Below, piece after piece: positions 37,174-45,823 of a DNA stretch of 64,000 nucleotides. Made by a program: the position numbers and the translations under genes. Below the pieces are notes generated by a model. It was given only the letters and a program-made list of their open reading frames with translations. It was not told where the DNA came from and made no database searches. Location of the stretch: positions 62,001 to 126,000 of the forward strand of contig NZ_AUTC01000024.1 of assembly GCF_001461695.1 (NCBI RefSeq). The letters are read 5' to 3'. The stretch's first letter is position 1; every line of letters starts with the position of its first letter. Source of the stretch: Sinorhizobium fredii USDA 205 (GTDB taxonomy: Bacteria; Pseudomonadota; Alphaproteobacteria; Rhizobiales; Rhizobiaceae).

Positions 37174-38304
37174 CTATTGCAGGCCCGCGATATGGGTTTC
37201 GCATCGGAACGATTGCGGAAGGTCGATGGTCGTCTGCCCAGTGATCTCGTCGATGACGAGGCCGGCCAGAACATGCGCCATTCCGAAACTGACCTTGAAG
37301 CCGCCGGTCAGCACCGACAGCCTTTGATGATCGGGATGTCGGCCGACCATCGGCTCGCGGCCCGTGGCCTTTGGGCGCAGTCCGGCCCAACGCTCGATCA
37401 CCCGCGCGTCACGCAGGATCGGAGCCAGAGCAACGGCCCGATCGATCAGAGCATCCAGTTGCGCGTCCGTCGAGAAGGGCTCGGCAAATTGGTTCTCGCT
37501 GGTGCTGCCGACCGCCACATGGCCGTTTTCATGCGGAACGATATAGAGGCCGTCGGTGAAGATGATCGGCGCGGCCGGATCGATTTCGGCGCGAAGCAGC
37601 GCCGCCTGTCCCTTGACCGCCCCGCCGCTTGGCGCCTGCGGCCGCTCCGCCAATCGGTCGATCATGGGGAAACTCGCGACGCCCGCGGAGAGGATACAAT
37701 GCCCGAACGTCACCTCGCTCCCGTCGGCGAGCGCCAGCCGGGCGCGTTGCGGATCGATCGTGGAGACCTCGGCCCCCTCTTCGAGCTGGACATGGGGAAA
37801 CTGAACGAGTGCCGCGCGAAGGGTCGCCAGCAGGTTTCGCGGCGCCACGCGTGCCGCAAGGGTGTCGTGGACGATCCCGAAAGGTGCTGAATCCGCTGCT
37901 AGCCACCCGTCGAATCCGGCGTCGCCGAGGCGCCAGTGGAAACGCCGGTCGCCCGCAATCCAGTAGCGCTCGGCGTCCTGCTCGTGACCGAGCGCAATTT
38001 CACGGAGATGCCGCCGGCCGAGCGGCATGATCCGGCCCGAGCGGCGATAACCTGCCGAAAGGCCGGTCTCGGCTTCAAGCCGGGCAATCTCGCTCTCGAG
38101 GGAAACCAGGGCATCGAACTGGAATTGTTTCTTGGCGTTCCAGCGGTCCGGCATATGCGGCATCAGCGCGCCGAGCAGACCGCCGCTCGCTCCTGCACCG
38201 ATGTTCTTTCGCTCGAGGAGGCGCGTCTCGATGCCGGCACGGCCAGCCATGAGCGCCGCCCAGAGCCCCATGATACCACCACCAACGATCAAAACTTCGC
38301 TCAT
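37174..38304 (-). CDS. FAD-dependent oxidoreductase (DAO fold), possible MnmC oxidase partner
   Basis: 376 residues. The dinucleotide-binding start VLIVGGGIMGLWAALMAGRAG is followed by the DAO-family ATG-type motif late in the chain (LRPKATGREPMVG and LTGGFKVSFGMAHVLAG). It lies head to head with mnmD, 59 bases away. In E. coli MnmC one polypeptide carries an MnmD-like methyltransferase and a DAO-fold oxidase that removes the carboxymethyl group from cmnm5U34 in tRNA. The adjacency suggests this is the separate oxidase, but glycine oxidase or another amine oxidase is possible. Confidence 0.75.
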   Translation of the reverse strand: MSEVLIVGGGIMGLWAALMAGRAGIETRLLERKNIGAGASGGLLGALMPHMPDRWNAKKQFQFDALVSLESEIARLEAETGLSAGYRRSGRIMPLGRRHLREIALGHEQDAERYWIAGDRRFHWRLGDAGFDGWLAADSAPFGIVHDTLAARVAPRNLLATLRAALVQFPHVQLEEGAEVSTIDPQRARLALADGSEVTFGHCILSAGVASFPMIDRLAERPQAPSGGAVKGQAALLRAEIDPAAPIIFTDGLYIVPHENGHVAVGSTSENQFAEPFSTDAQLDALIDRAVALAPILRDARVIERWAGLRPKATGREPMVGRHPDHQRLSVLTGGFKVSFGMAHVLAGLVIDEITGQTTIDLPQSFRCETHIAGLQ

Positions 38305-38363
38305 CGATTGACCTTCTCCTGCATAATTCCGTAGATCGAATTCGATTCAAGGAACGCGCGGCG

Positions 38364-39110
38364 ATGCAGGGCGGCAAGACCAACGAGATTGCGATGACAG
38401 AACCTGATAGCCGCCAGAGCCAGCCGCCGGCACAGCAGAGCCTTGAATGGCACGCGGGCGATATGCCCTATTCGGTGGAATTTGGCGATCACTTTTACTG
38501 CCGCACCGATGGCCGGCTGGAATGCGGCCATGTTTTCCTCAGCGGCAACCGGCTGCCGGCGCGTTGGAGCACGGGCGGCACCTTCACGATCGGCGAGCTC
38601 GGCTTCGGAACCGGCCTGAATTTCTGTGAGACCTGGCGGCAATGGAAGCAGGCAAAGATCTCTACGGGCGAGCTCCATTTCGTCTCGTTCGAGCGCTTTC
38701 CGATGCGTGCCGGCGAGATCGACCGGGCACTTTCCCATTGGCCGGAGATCGAGGCAGAGCGTCAGGCGCTGGTCGCCCATTGGCCGGAAGCTCAGGCCGG
38801 CCGCATCGACATCGACTTCAACGACGTGCGGCTCACTGTGATCTGCGGCGCGGCGCTCCATGGTCTTTCCGCCTTACGGGAAGACTTCGACGCCTGGTAC
38901 CTCGACGGCTTTGCGCCGTCGCGCAACCCCGACATGTGGTCGCAGCAACTCATGCAGGCGGTCTTCGACAAGACCGTGCAAGGCGGCACCTTCGCCACTT
39001 ATGCTGCGGCGGGGTTCGTCCGCCGCAATCTCGCCGCCGCCGGCTTCGTCGTCGAGCGTCTTCCGGGCTTTGCCGGCAAGCGCGAGATGCTGCGCGGCGA
39101 TAAGCCCTGA
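38364..39110 (+). CDS. mnmD: tRNA U34 5-aminomethyl methyltransferase MnmD
   Basis: 248 residues. The SAM site GELGFGTGLNFCETW (near 78-92) and the segment DAWYLDGFAPSRNPDMW, with YAAAGFVRRNLAAAGF near the end, match the methyltransferase half of MnmC, which converts nm5(s2)U34 to mnm5(s2)U34 in tRNA. No oxidase domain is attached; the divergent FAD protein may supply it. An AAGGAA site lies 9 bases before the ATG. An in-frame ATG at 38394 is possible. Confidence 0.88.
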   Translation: MQGGKTNEIAMTEPDSRQSQPPAQQSLEWHAGDMPYSVEFGDHFYCRTDGRLECGHVFLSGNRLPARWSTGGTFTIGELGFGTGLNFCETWRQWKQAKISTGELHFVSFERFPMRAGEIDRALSHWPEIEAERQALVAHWPEAQAGRIDIDFNDVRLTVICGAALHGLSALREDFDAWYLDGFAPSRNPDMWSQQLMQAVFDKTVQGGTFATYAAAGFVRRNLAAAGFVVERLPGFAGKREMLRGDKP

Positions 39111-39116
39111 AGCCTG

Positions 39117-39160
39117 CTAAAGCGCGTCGCGTTCGAACGAACTCACGCGGCGCGCTTTAG
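39117..39160. terminator. Long hairpin after mnmD
   Basis: Arms CTAAAGCGCGTCGCGT (39117-39132) and ACGCGGCGCGCTTTAG (39145-39160), 16 bp with one G-U pair, and a 12-base loop. It lies between the convergent mnmD and host-attachment genes and can serve both directions; it has the look of a common rhizobial palindromic unit. Confidence 0.6.
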
Positions 39161-39218
39161 GTCTTTGTTTGTGCATGTCGTCATCCCAAAACCGCTGCAC
39201 ACTTTTGGGCGACATGCA

Positions 39219-39671
39219 TTAGCCCGGAAAGACCACCGATTTGACCGTCGCGATCAGTTGCTCGGTCGGTACGGCGACGCAGTTGCGATCGATCTCGGCG
39301 ACGGTCTTTTCCTTGACCTGATGGGAGAGCAGCTTCCTGAGGTCGCCCAAGGTCTGCGGCGCGGCGCAGATCACCAGGTTCTCGAAGGCGTTTTCCAAAG
39401 CATAGTGATCGAGCTTCCCGGCGATCTCGACTGCGAAGCGGTGCTGCTCTTCGCGGACCGGATCGCTGCTGTATTCCATCGCCGAGCGGCCATGTCCGAC
39501 CGACGAATGGCTGCGCCCCGGTTTGTCGGCCATGATGTCTTGAGCGCGTCTTCGTTCGATCTCGTAGGATTCCACTTCCGGCTGCTGACGACCATCCTTC
39601 AGCAGGTTGACGTCCTTGACGATGCGCGCCGCATTGCCATCGGCTGCCAGTATCCAAATCCGGTTCCGCAC
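39219..39671 (-). CDS. Host attachment family protein
   Basis: 150 residues: IWILAADGNAARI at the start, a variable middle with SHSSVGHGRSAMEYSSDPVREEQHRFA, and LVICAAPQTLGDLRKLLSHQVKEKTVAEIDRN near the end. This is the family named after an Agrobacterium attachment gene and is related to bacterial archaeo-eRF1-like (baeRF) domains. A direct role in attachment is unproven. The start is GTG at 39671, supported by a GGAGAGG ribosome site 7 bases upstream. Confidence 0.82.
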   Translation of the reverse strand: MRNRIWILAADGNAARIVKDVNLLKDGRQQPEVESYEIERRRAQDIMADKPGRSHSSVGHGRSAMEYSSDPVREEQHRFAVEIAGKLDHYALENAFENLVICAAPQTLGDLRKLLSHQVKEKTVAEIDRNCVAVPTEQLIATVKSVVFPG

Positions 39672-40322
39672 TGGTTCCTCTCCTGTGTCTCGGTTGGCAG
39701 ATAGGTCGGCGAAGACTCAAGGGACGGAACGGTTGAGGTCGCGTCAGGTTCCCAATCGCCGAAGGTCCTTTTTGTGCAATGTCGCGCGGCTTGGCTGCAA
39801 AGCGCGCGAGATAGGCATCGAACTAGGGTCGGCCTCGTGTCGCTCAGCTCCTGCCGACCTGGAACTTTTCTTTCCTGGCACTATTCGCACCAAGCTGCCT
39901 GAGAGCGCTGAAGCCGAGCCGCAGAATTGTACGCTCCGGCGCATCTTCTGCAAGGCTTTCATGCAGGATGCTTGACACGCCTCTCTCGCGACTCTCACCG
40001 GCGAAGCACCTTCGGACGAAGCGGATGCAGAACCCTTATTTTCGCACTCGCGAAAGATGCAGCTTGACTTTTCGGTCCAAAACAACGACATGGACAGCGC
40101 GTCACCTTCCGGCCGCCGCGTGAGCGCGCCCTCGGCAGACACTTCAGCCGTGAAGAAGGAATAGCGCGAGACAACGCCGCAATCGGCGGCAGCACAGGCG
40201 CTTGACGATTTTCTCTTAACCCACAAGTTCCCAATTCACGCGGGGTTCTTGACGCCAGACGACACCGGAATTGCAAGAGGCGATTCCGGCGACAGCGTTT
40301 GGCGCCCCGAAAGGTATATGCA
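39672..40322. other. 651-base gap upstream of the helicase gene
   Basis: No convincing gene. An open stretch from about 39976 to 40164 reads through as a hydrophilic peptide, with its only ATG at 40057 (35 residues) and no clear ribosome site. The gap probably holds the promoter and a long leader for the RhlE-type helicase; long leaders are common for cold-induced helicase genes. Confidence 0.45.
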
Positions 40323-41855
40323 TTGTCCACTTTCAAAGAGCTTGGTCTCTCGCAGGACATCCTGGCGACCCTCTCCGCCAATGGCTTCGAGAAGCCGACG
40401 CCCATTCAGACGCAGGCCATTCCGCTTGTCCTCAAGGGTCATGACCTCATCGGTCTCGCCCAGACGGGCACCGGCAAGACGGCCGCCTTCGGCCTGCCGA
40501 TGATCGAGAAGCTCGTCGCCGACGGCAAGCGCCCCGACCCGCGCAACATCCGCGCCCTCGTGCTTGCCCCCACCCGCGAACTCGTCAACCAGATCGCCGC
40601 CAACCTCAAGCTCTTCGTGAAGAAGAGCCCGCTGAAGGTCGGCGTCGTGGTCGGCGGCGTCTCGATCAACAAGCAAACCGAACAGCTCGCCCGCGGCGTC
40701 GACATTCTCGTCGCAACACCCGGCCGGCTGCTCGACCTCGTTGCCCGCAAGGCCGTGACGCTGACGCAGGGCCGCTACCTCGTGCTCGACGAGGCCGACC
40801 AGATGCTCGACCTCGGCTTCATCCACGACCTGCGCAAGATTTCGAAGCTGGTGCCGAAGAACCGACAGACGCTGCTCTTCTCGGCAACGATGCCGAAGCT
40901 GATCGCCGAGCTTGCCGGCGAGTACCTGACCGATCCGGTCAAGGTCGAGGTCACGCCTCCCGGCAAGGCCGCTGACAAGGTTGAGCAATATGTCCATTTC
41001 GTTCCAGGCAAGGATCTGAAGACGACGATCCTGAAGCGGTCGCTGACCGACAATCCCGATGGTCTGTCGTTGGTCTTCAGCCGCACGAAGCATGGCGCCG
41101 AGAAGCTGATGAAGCATCTGGACCATGTCGGCTTCAAGGCTGCTTCGATCCATGGCAACAAGAGCCAGGGCCAGCGCGAACGGGCGCTGAAAGGTTTCCG
41201 CGATGGCGAAATCCGCGTGCTCGTCGCCACCGACGTCGCCGCCCGCGGCATCGACATCCCTGGTGTCACTCACGTCTACAACTATGACCTGCCGGAAGTG
41301 CCGGATGCCTATGTGCATCGTATCGGCCGCACGGCCCGCAACGGCCGTGATGGCATAGCGATCGCTTTCTGCGCGCCGGATGAGATCCGTCTTCTTCGCG
41401 ACATCGAAAAGCTGATGGGCATCCAGATCGCCGTCGCCAGCGGCGAGGCGCCAGCCGACCAGGCCCGCCCCTCCAAGGGTCGCGGCGGTCGCGGCAACGG
41501 CCAACATCGCGGCAACGGCGGTGGTCAGCATCGCGGCAATGGCGGTGGCCAGCGTCGCGACGGAGGTCGCCCGCCCAGGCGGTCGGCGCACGAGACGCCG
41601 ACGAGTGGGTTTGCCGGCGACGATCTGCTGCGCGACGACCGCCCGCAAAAACACGAGCGCCGTGATCACCGCGCCGCGGGCACCGGCCATCACGACGGCC
41701 GGACGGAAGGCAACCGCAATCACGAAAACCGGAAGCACCATGGCCGCCCAGCCCCGAAGCAAGACGGCCGGCGCCACGGTGACGGCGAGCCCGGCAATCG
41801 CGGTGGGCGCGGTCAAGGCATGCGCCGCGCCGACAATGGCGGCCGCCAGGGCTGA
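40323..41855 (+). CDS. rhlE: DEAD-box RNA helicase, RhlE type
   Basis: 510 residues. Helicase motifs are in order: Q motif FEKPTPIQTQ at 22-31, Walker A AQTGTGKT at 46-53, DEAD at 156-159, SAT at 187-189 and HRIGRTAR in the second RecA domain. From about residue 385 the tail is low-complexity, rich in Arg, Gly, His and Asn, with a nearly repeated QHRGNGGG unit (DNA 41500-41560). Such tails bind RNA and aid unwinding. I chose the TTG at 40323 because AAAGG lies just upstream and the protein then begins STFKELGLS as in homologues. It probably acts in ribosome assembly or cold adaptation. Confidence 0.9.
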   Translation: MSTFKELGLSQDILATLSANGFEKPTPIQTQAIPLVLKGHDLIGLAQTGTGKTAAFGLPMIEKLVADGKRPDPRNIRALVLAPTRELVNQIAANLKLFVKKSPLKVGVVVGGVSINKQTEQLARGVDILVATPGRLLDLVARKAVTLTQGRYLVLDEADQMLDLGFIHDLRKISKLVPKNRQTLLFSATMPKLIAELAGEYLTDPVKVEVTPPGKAADKVEQYVHFVPGKDLKTTILKRSLTDNPDGLSLVFSRTKHGAEKLMKHLDHVGFKAASIHGNKSQGQRERALKGFRDGEIRVLVATDVAARGIDIPGVTHVYNYDLPEVPDAYVHRIGRTARNGRDGIAIAFCAPDEIRLLRDIEKLMGIQIAVASGEAPADQARPSKGRGGRGNGQHRGNGGGQHRGNGGGQRRDGGRPPRRSAHETPTSGFAGDDLLRDDRPQKHERRDHRAAGTGHHDGRTEGNRNHENRKHHGRPAPKQDGRRHGDGEPGNRGGRGQGMRRADNGGRQG

Positions 41856-41875
41856 CGCGCTGCGATGACATTGTG

Positions 41876-41895
41876 GCCGGCCGTCGAAGGCCGGC
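41876..41895. terminator. Short GC hairpin between convergent genes
   Basis: GCCGGCC (41876-41882) and GGCCGGC (41889-41895) with a six-base loop, 21 bases after the helicase stop. No T-tract, so termination is uncertain. Confidence 0.4.
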
Positions 41896-42000
41896 TTCGA
41901 TAAGATGCCGATCTATACGAACTCGGCCGTGGACCTTTCTCCGCGGTCGAGTTTTGCTATGAAGTCCCCGCCAAGTTAGTTGGCGCTCAGTCCTATTTCC

Positions 42001-42558
42001 TCAGAAGATTATTTCGGCAGCGGGCCGGAGCTCGACCCTCGCTTTGCCTGCATCGAACCCATCAAGCGTTTCGTTGTGATGCGCAACGATCTCGGGAAAC
42101 AAGAGGGATCCCGAATCCGCGGTCGTGTGGCCGTCGGCAACCAGCGTCACGTCATATCCGAGCGAAACGGCCCGCCTCACGGTGGTGTCGACGCAGAACT
42201 CGGACATGCATCCGCCGATCATCAGATGCGTTATCGAACGCTCCCTAAGGCGCTCGGCCAGGTCGGTTTCGAAGAACGAGTCGCAGCTTGTCTTGTGAAC
42301 GACGACGTCGCCTGCGGCCGGCGCGACTTCGGCGCGAATGGCCCAGCCCTGCGTCCCGACAGCCAGCCGATGCTCCACATTTCCGTCGTGCTGAACCAGC
42401 ACCACGGGGATGCCGGCAGATCTGGCTCTTTCCTTGAGATCCCGGAGCCGCGCGACCGTTTCGTTCAACGCCTGATCGATATGCGGCTGTCGCTCTATCG
42501 CGCCCTTTCCCGAAAGGATCGCGTTTTGTAGGTCGATTATCAGCAGTGCTTTGCTCAT
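42001..42558 (-). CDS. Isochorismatase-family cysteine hydrolase
   Basis: 185 residues. The catalytic triad of the family is visible as Asp9 (LLIIDLQNA), Lys89 (VVHKTSCDSF) and Cys122 (GGCMSEFCVDTT). The cis-peptide region MIGGCMSEF is typical of nicotinamidase-like and ureidomalonase-like amidohydrolases; the exact substrate cannot be read from the sequence. It starts 10 bases after the EamA transporter stop on the same strand, so the two are likely co-transcribed. Confidence 0.87.
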   Translation of the reverse strand: MSKALLIIDLQNAILSGKGAIERQPHIDQALNETVARLRDLKERARSAGIPVVLVQHDGNVEHRLAVGTQGWAIRAEVAPAAGDVVVHKTSCDSFFETDLAERLRERSITHLMIGGCMSEFCVDTTVRRAVSLGYDVTLVADGHTTADSGSLLFPEIVAHHNETLDGFDAGKARVELRPAAEIIF

Positions 42559-42568
42559 CGAAACGCCT

Positions 42569-43501
42569 CTATTTCACCGAGCCTGCCGCCGCATTGCTCG
42601 CACGGCCTCCCGCAGGGGCTTCGCTCCCGGTCTTGCGATTGGTGAGGTAAACCCCGGTCACCGCGATAACAGTGCCGACGATCATCGGCCAGGTCAGCGC
42701 CTCGCCGAAGAACAGCGCCGCCTGAAGCGCCGCGAGAGGTGGCACCAGATAGATGAGCGATGCGGCGCGCGAAACCTGGCCGCGGCGGATGAGATAAAGC
42801 AAGAGTGCGATCGCGCCCATCGACAGTCCCAACACCGACCAGGCAAGGGCGGCGACGAGCTGGAGGTTCCAGGTGACGCGCAGATCCTCGAGCATCAAGG
42901 CAAGCGGCACGGTGACGATCAGGGCGCCGACATATTGCAGGGCGGCGATCGACCGGATGTCGCCGTTCTGCAGATACCGCTTCTGGTAAAGCGTACCGTA
43001 GGTCACCGCCGCCATGCCGAGGACGTTGACGGCCACCGGTAAAAAATGGATGGGCGTCGAGGCGGTGTCGATCGCCAGCGTCTTCGGCAAGACGGCGAGC
43101 GCGATACCACAGAAGCCGAGCACAAGCCCGAGCCGCTGCTGCCTACTGAGATACTCGCCGATCAGGAAAGGCGCGACCGCGGCCGTCATCAAAGGCTGCA
43201 GCCCGGCAATGATGCCGGATATGGCCGCGGGCACCCCCTGCCCGATCGCCCACCACACCGCGCCAAGATAGAGACCGTGAAGAAAGACCCCGGAGACGAC
43301 CGCGTGGCCGACGACGCTCCAGGAGCGCGGCCAGCGCGCACCGGTCGCAGCGCAGAAACCGATGAACAGCAGGATCGCCACGCTGTACCGCAACACCAGG
43401 AAGGTCAGCGGATCGGCAAAGAAGGCGGCGTATTTCGCAACCACCCAGCCGGTCGACCAGAGCAGCACGAAGATGGCCGGAGCCAGGCGGGCAAGCATCA
43501 T
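42569..43501 (-). CDS. EamA/DMT-family transporter
   Basis: 310 residues with ten hydrophobic spans in two EamA repeats (about 5-135 and 150-285). FVLLWSTGWVVAKYAA, LRYSVAILLFIGF and the second-repeat AIALLLYLIRRGQVSRAASLIYLVPPLAAL are typical of drug/metabolite exporters such as RhtA or YedA relatives. The substrate is unknown. The ATG at 43501 has a GGGGAAA site; an earlier in-frame start at 43528 is less likely. Confidence 0.85.
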   Translation of the reverse strand: MMLARLAPAIFVLLWSTGWVVAKYAAFFADPLTFLVLRYSVAILLFIGFCAATGARWPRSWSVVGHAVVSGVFLHGLYLGAVWWAIGQGVPAAISGIIAGLQPLMTAAVAPFLIGEYLSRQQRLGLVLGFCGIALAVLPKTLAIDTASTPIHFLPVAVNVLGMAAVTYGTLYQKRYLQNGDIRSIAALQYVGALIVTVPLALMLEDLRVTWNLQLVAALAWSVLGLSMGAIALLLYLIRRGQVSRAASLIYLVPPLAALQAALFFGEALTWPMIVGTVIAVTGVYLTNRKTGSEAPAGGRASNAAAGSVK

Positions 43502-43636
43502 CGGTGTTTCCCCAGTGAGGCGGGCCAAGTGAGACGGATCAGGCGAGACGGGTCACGAAGATCCGAAACGAGGCCGTCGCCGCGGCGATAGACCGCGTAC
43601 CGCATACGGTCAAAGCAATTTTTCTGATGGCTGCGA

Positions 43637-44098
43637 TCAGCGAATCGGAACCATCAGGCGGAGAGACGATGCAGATGGAGAAACGAAGCCAGCCTCATAT
43701 TCCTCGCGATAGTGAAGATGGGTCTGATCCGCGGCGTATCCCGCCGCCGCGATCCAATCGAACATCTTGCGGTATTGGACGAAAACATCCCCTCCTTCGG
43801 GGTGATGCATCGTGGTGGCGAAGCGCATGGCCGGCAGGTCCATGTGCTCGGGCGCGGCAAAGGTCGCGCGGTCTTCGCCGACATAGCCGATCAGATAGCT
43901 GAAGCCCTCCGGCCGAGCATTCCAGGAAAGGCCGATGAGGGCGGCATGATCCCGAGGGTGGGTGCGCCGGCGATGTTCCTGCGTCTCGGCAATCAGCCGA
44001 TGGATGGCACCGTCGGCCGCTTCGACGAAGGTGCCATCCCAGAGCCGGCCAGTGATGCGTTGCGCCGGCCGTTCGGCGATCTCGTATATTGCGTCCAT
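43637..44098 (-). CDS. GyrI-like small-molecule-binding protein
   Basis: About 153 residues with the SHS2-pair fold of AraC effector-binding/GyrI-like domains, standing alone without a DNA-binding part. Recognisable parts are IAERPAQRITGRLWDGTFVEAADGAIHRL, SYLIGYVGEDRATFAAPE and the YRKMFDWIAAAGY helix before the last strand. Such proteins bind amphipathic ligands and can sequester them. The ATG at 44098 starts the conserved part; an in-frame extension to 44173 is unconserved. Confidence 0.72.
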   Translation of the reverse strand: MDAIYEIAERPAQRITGRLWDGTFVEAADGAIHRLIAETQEHRRRTHPRDHAALIGLSWNARPEGFSYLIGYVGEDRATFAAPEHMDLPAMRFATTMHHPEGGDVFVQYRKMFDWIAAAGYAADQTHLHYREEYEAGFVSPSASSLRLMVPIR

Positions 44099-44409
44099 GC
44101 CGTTTCTGCCCGGGTCACCATCTGACCGGCGGGGGCATTTTACTCCTGCCCCATCGACGAACAAGATCGGCAAAGCGCCACGCTCGCCGACGCGACGATA
44201 ACCCGGTGAAGCGCCGAATATTCGGCATCTGCCTATTTACGGATCAGGGGAAGAAATCCGTTGGCGCCGAATGGGTATGTTGGGAGAGCGAAAGCGTTTT
44301 CAAATTGCGGACCGGGGCGGGCCCAAGATTCTTCGTCGGCGAACGTGCACGCTTCTTGCATTGCGGCAAACGTTGTACTCAAATGGGCAAAAATAAGGGG
44401 ACTACGCCT
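44099..44409. other. Divergent intergenic region before the ATP-grasp cassette
   Basis: 311 bases between the divergent GyrI-like and ATP-grasp genes. It must hold both promoters. An ATG at 44383 is in frame with the ATP-grasp gene but lacks a ribosome site. No dyad strong enough to call an operator was found. Confidence 0.5.
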
Positions 44410-45819
44410 TTGGCATTTGACGAAATGATCAATGCGGACAGCAGCCCGCGCCAGCCATATTCAACCTATCATCAATGGTATGCCAGCCAGGACAGAAACC
44501 GGCTCATAGCGAAATCGAAAGAAGCCGAAACCATCTTCCGCAAGACGGGCATCACTTTCGCGGTCTACGGACACGCTGATTCCTCCGAAAAGCTCATCCC
44601 CTTCGATCTCATTCCCCGCATCATTTCCGGCCGTGAATGGCGCCGCCTCGCCCAGGGCATCGAACAGCGGGTCATTGCGCTCAACGCCTTCCTCGACGAC
44701 ATCTACCACAAGCAGGAAATCATCCGCGCCGGGCGAATCCCGCGCGAACTGATCGAGAAGAACGACGCCTTCCTGCCGCAGATGATCGGTTTCCGGCCGC
44801 CTGGTGGCGTCTATACCCACATCGTCGGCACCGATATCGTGCGCACCGGCGAAGACCAGTTCTACGTGCTCGAAGACAATGCCCGCACGCCCTCCGGTGT
44901 CAGCTACATGCTGGAAAACCGGGAAACCATGATGCAGATGTTCCCGGAACTCTTCCATCAGAACCGCGTCCGACCGGTGGAGAACTACCCCTATCTGCTC
45001 CGCCAGAGCCTGTCGTCGCTGGCGCCTCCCGGCTGCGCCGGCAAGCCGCGCGTCGCCGTGCTCACCCCCGGCATCTACAATTCCGCCTTCTACGAGCACG
45101 CCTTCCTCGCCGACATGATGGGCGTCGAACTGGTGGAGGGATCGGACCTCAGGGTCATCGACGGCAAGGTAAAGATGCGCACGACGCGCGGCTACGAGGC
45201 GATCGACGTGCTTTACCGCCGCGTCGACGACGATTTCCTCGATCCCCTCACCTTCCGTCCGGATTCGGCACTCGGCATTCCCGGCATCATGGACGTCTAT
45301 CGCTCCGGCAACATCACCATCGCCAACGCGCCCGGCACCGGCATTTCCGACGACAAGGCGATCTATTCCTACATGCCGGAAATCGTCGAGTTCTATACCG
45401 GCCGCAAGCCGCTGCTCGAAAACGTCCCCACCTGGCGCTGCTCCGAGCCGCAGAGCCTCAAATACGTGCTCGAGCATCTCGAAGAACTCGTCGTCAAGGA
45501 AGTGCATGGCTCCGGCGGCTACGGCATGCTCGTCGGCCCGACGGCGACCAAGAGGGAGCGTGCCGCCTTCGCCGAGAAACTCAAGGAGCGCCCAAACAAC
45601 TATATCGCCCAGCCGACATTGTCGCTGTCGACCGTGCCGATCCTCGTCAACAAGGGCATCGCGCCTCGGCACGTCGACTTGCGTCCCTACGTCCTCGTCT
45701 CCGACAAGGTGCAGATCATTCCCGGCGGCCTGACGCGCGTCGCGCTGAAGGAGGGCTCGCTGGTGGTGAATTCCAGCCAGGGCGGCGGCACCAAAGATAC
45801 CTGGGTACTGGAGGACTGA
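44410..45819 (+). CDS. Circularly permuted ATP-grasp ligase-like protein
   Basis: About 469 residues of the COG2308 / CP-ATP-grasp family. Landmarks are YHQWYASQDRNRLIAKSKEAE, IPFDLIPRIISGREW, GTDIVRTGEDQFYVLEDNARTPSGVSYMLENR (metal/ATP site), YRRVDDDFLDPLTFRPDS and VVKEVHGSGGYGMLVGP. Bioinformatic work predicts a peptide or amide ligase; no substrate is known. The TTG at 44410 has an AAGGGGA site nine bases upstream and gives the usual family N-terminus (LAFDEM). The alpha-E gene follows after 4 bases and a transglutaminase-like gene after it. Confidence 0.85.
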   Translation: MAFDEMINADSSPRQPYSTYHQWYASQDRNRLIAKSKEAETIFRKTGITFAVYGHADSSEKLIPFDLIPRIISGREWRRLAQGIEQRVIALNAFLDDIYHKQEIIRAGRIPRELIEKNDAFLPQMIGFRPPGGVYTHIVGTDIVRTGEDQFYVLEDNARTPSGVSYMLENRETMMQMFPELFHQNRVRPVENYPYLLRQSLSSLAPPGCAGKPRVAVLTPGIYNSAFYEHAFLADMMGVELVEGSDLRVIDGKVKMRTTRGYEAIDVLYRRVDDDFLDPLTFRPDSALGIPGIMDVYRSGNITIANAPGTGISDDKAIYSYMPEIVEFYTGRKPLLENVPTWRCSEPQSLKYVLEHLEELVVKEVHGSGGYGMLVGPTATKRERAAFAEKLKERPNNYIAQPTLSLSTVPILVNKGIAPRHVDLRPYVLVSDKVQIIPGGLTRVALKEGSLVVNSSQGGGTKDTWVLED

Positions 45820-45823
45820 GGCC

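Noticed and set aside
39744..40226. 160-codon minus-strand frame in the gap before the helicase gene
   Set aside because: Ser/Arg/Ala-rich, no homology pattern, no ribosome site; treated as non-coding.
44383..44409. ATG at 44383 as start of the ATP-grasp gene
   Set aside because: No ribosome site, while the TTG at 44410 has AAGGGGA at the right distance and gives the usual family N-terminus.
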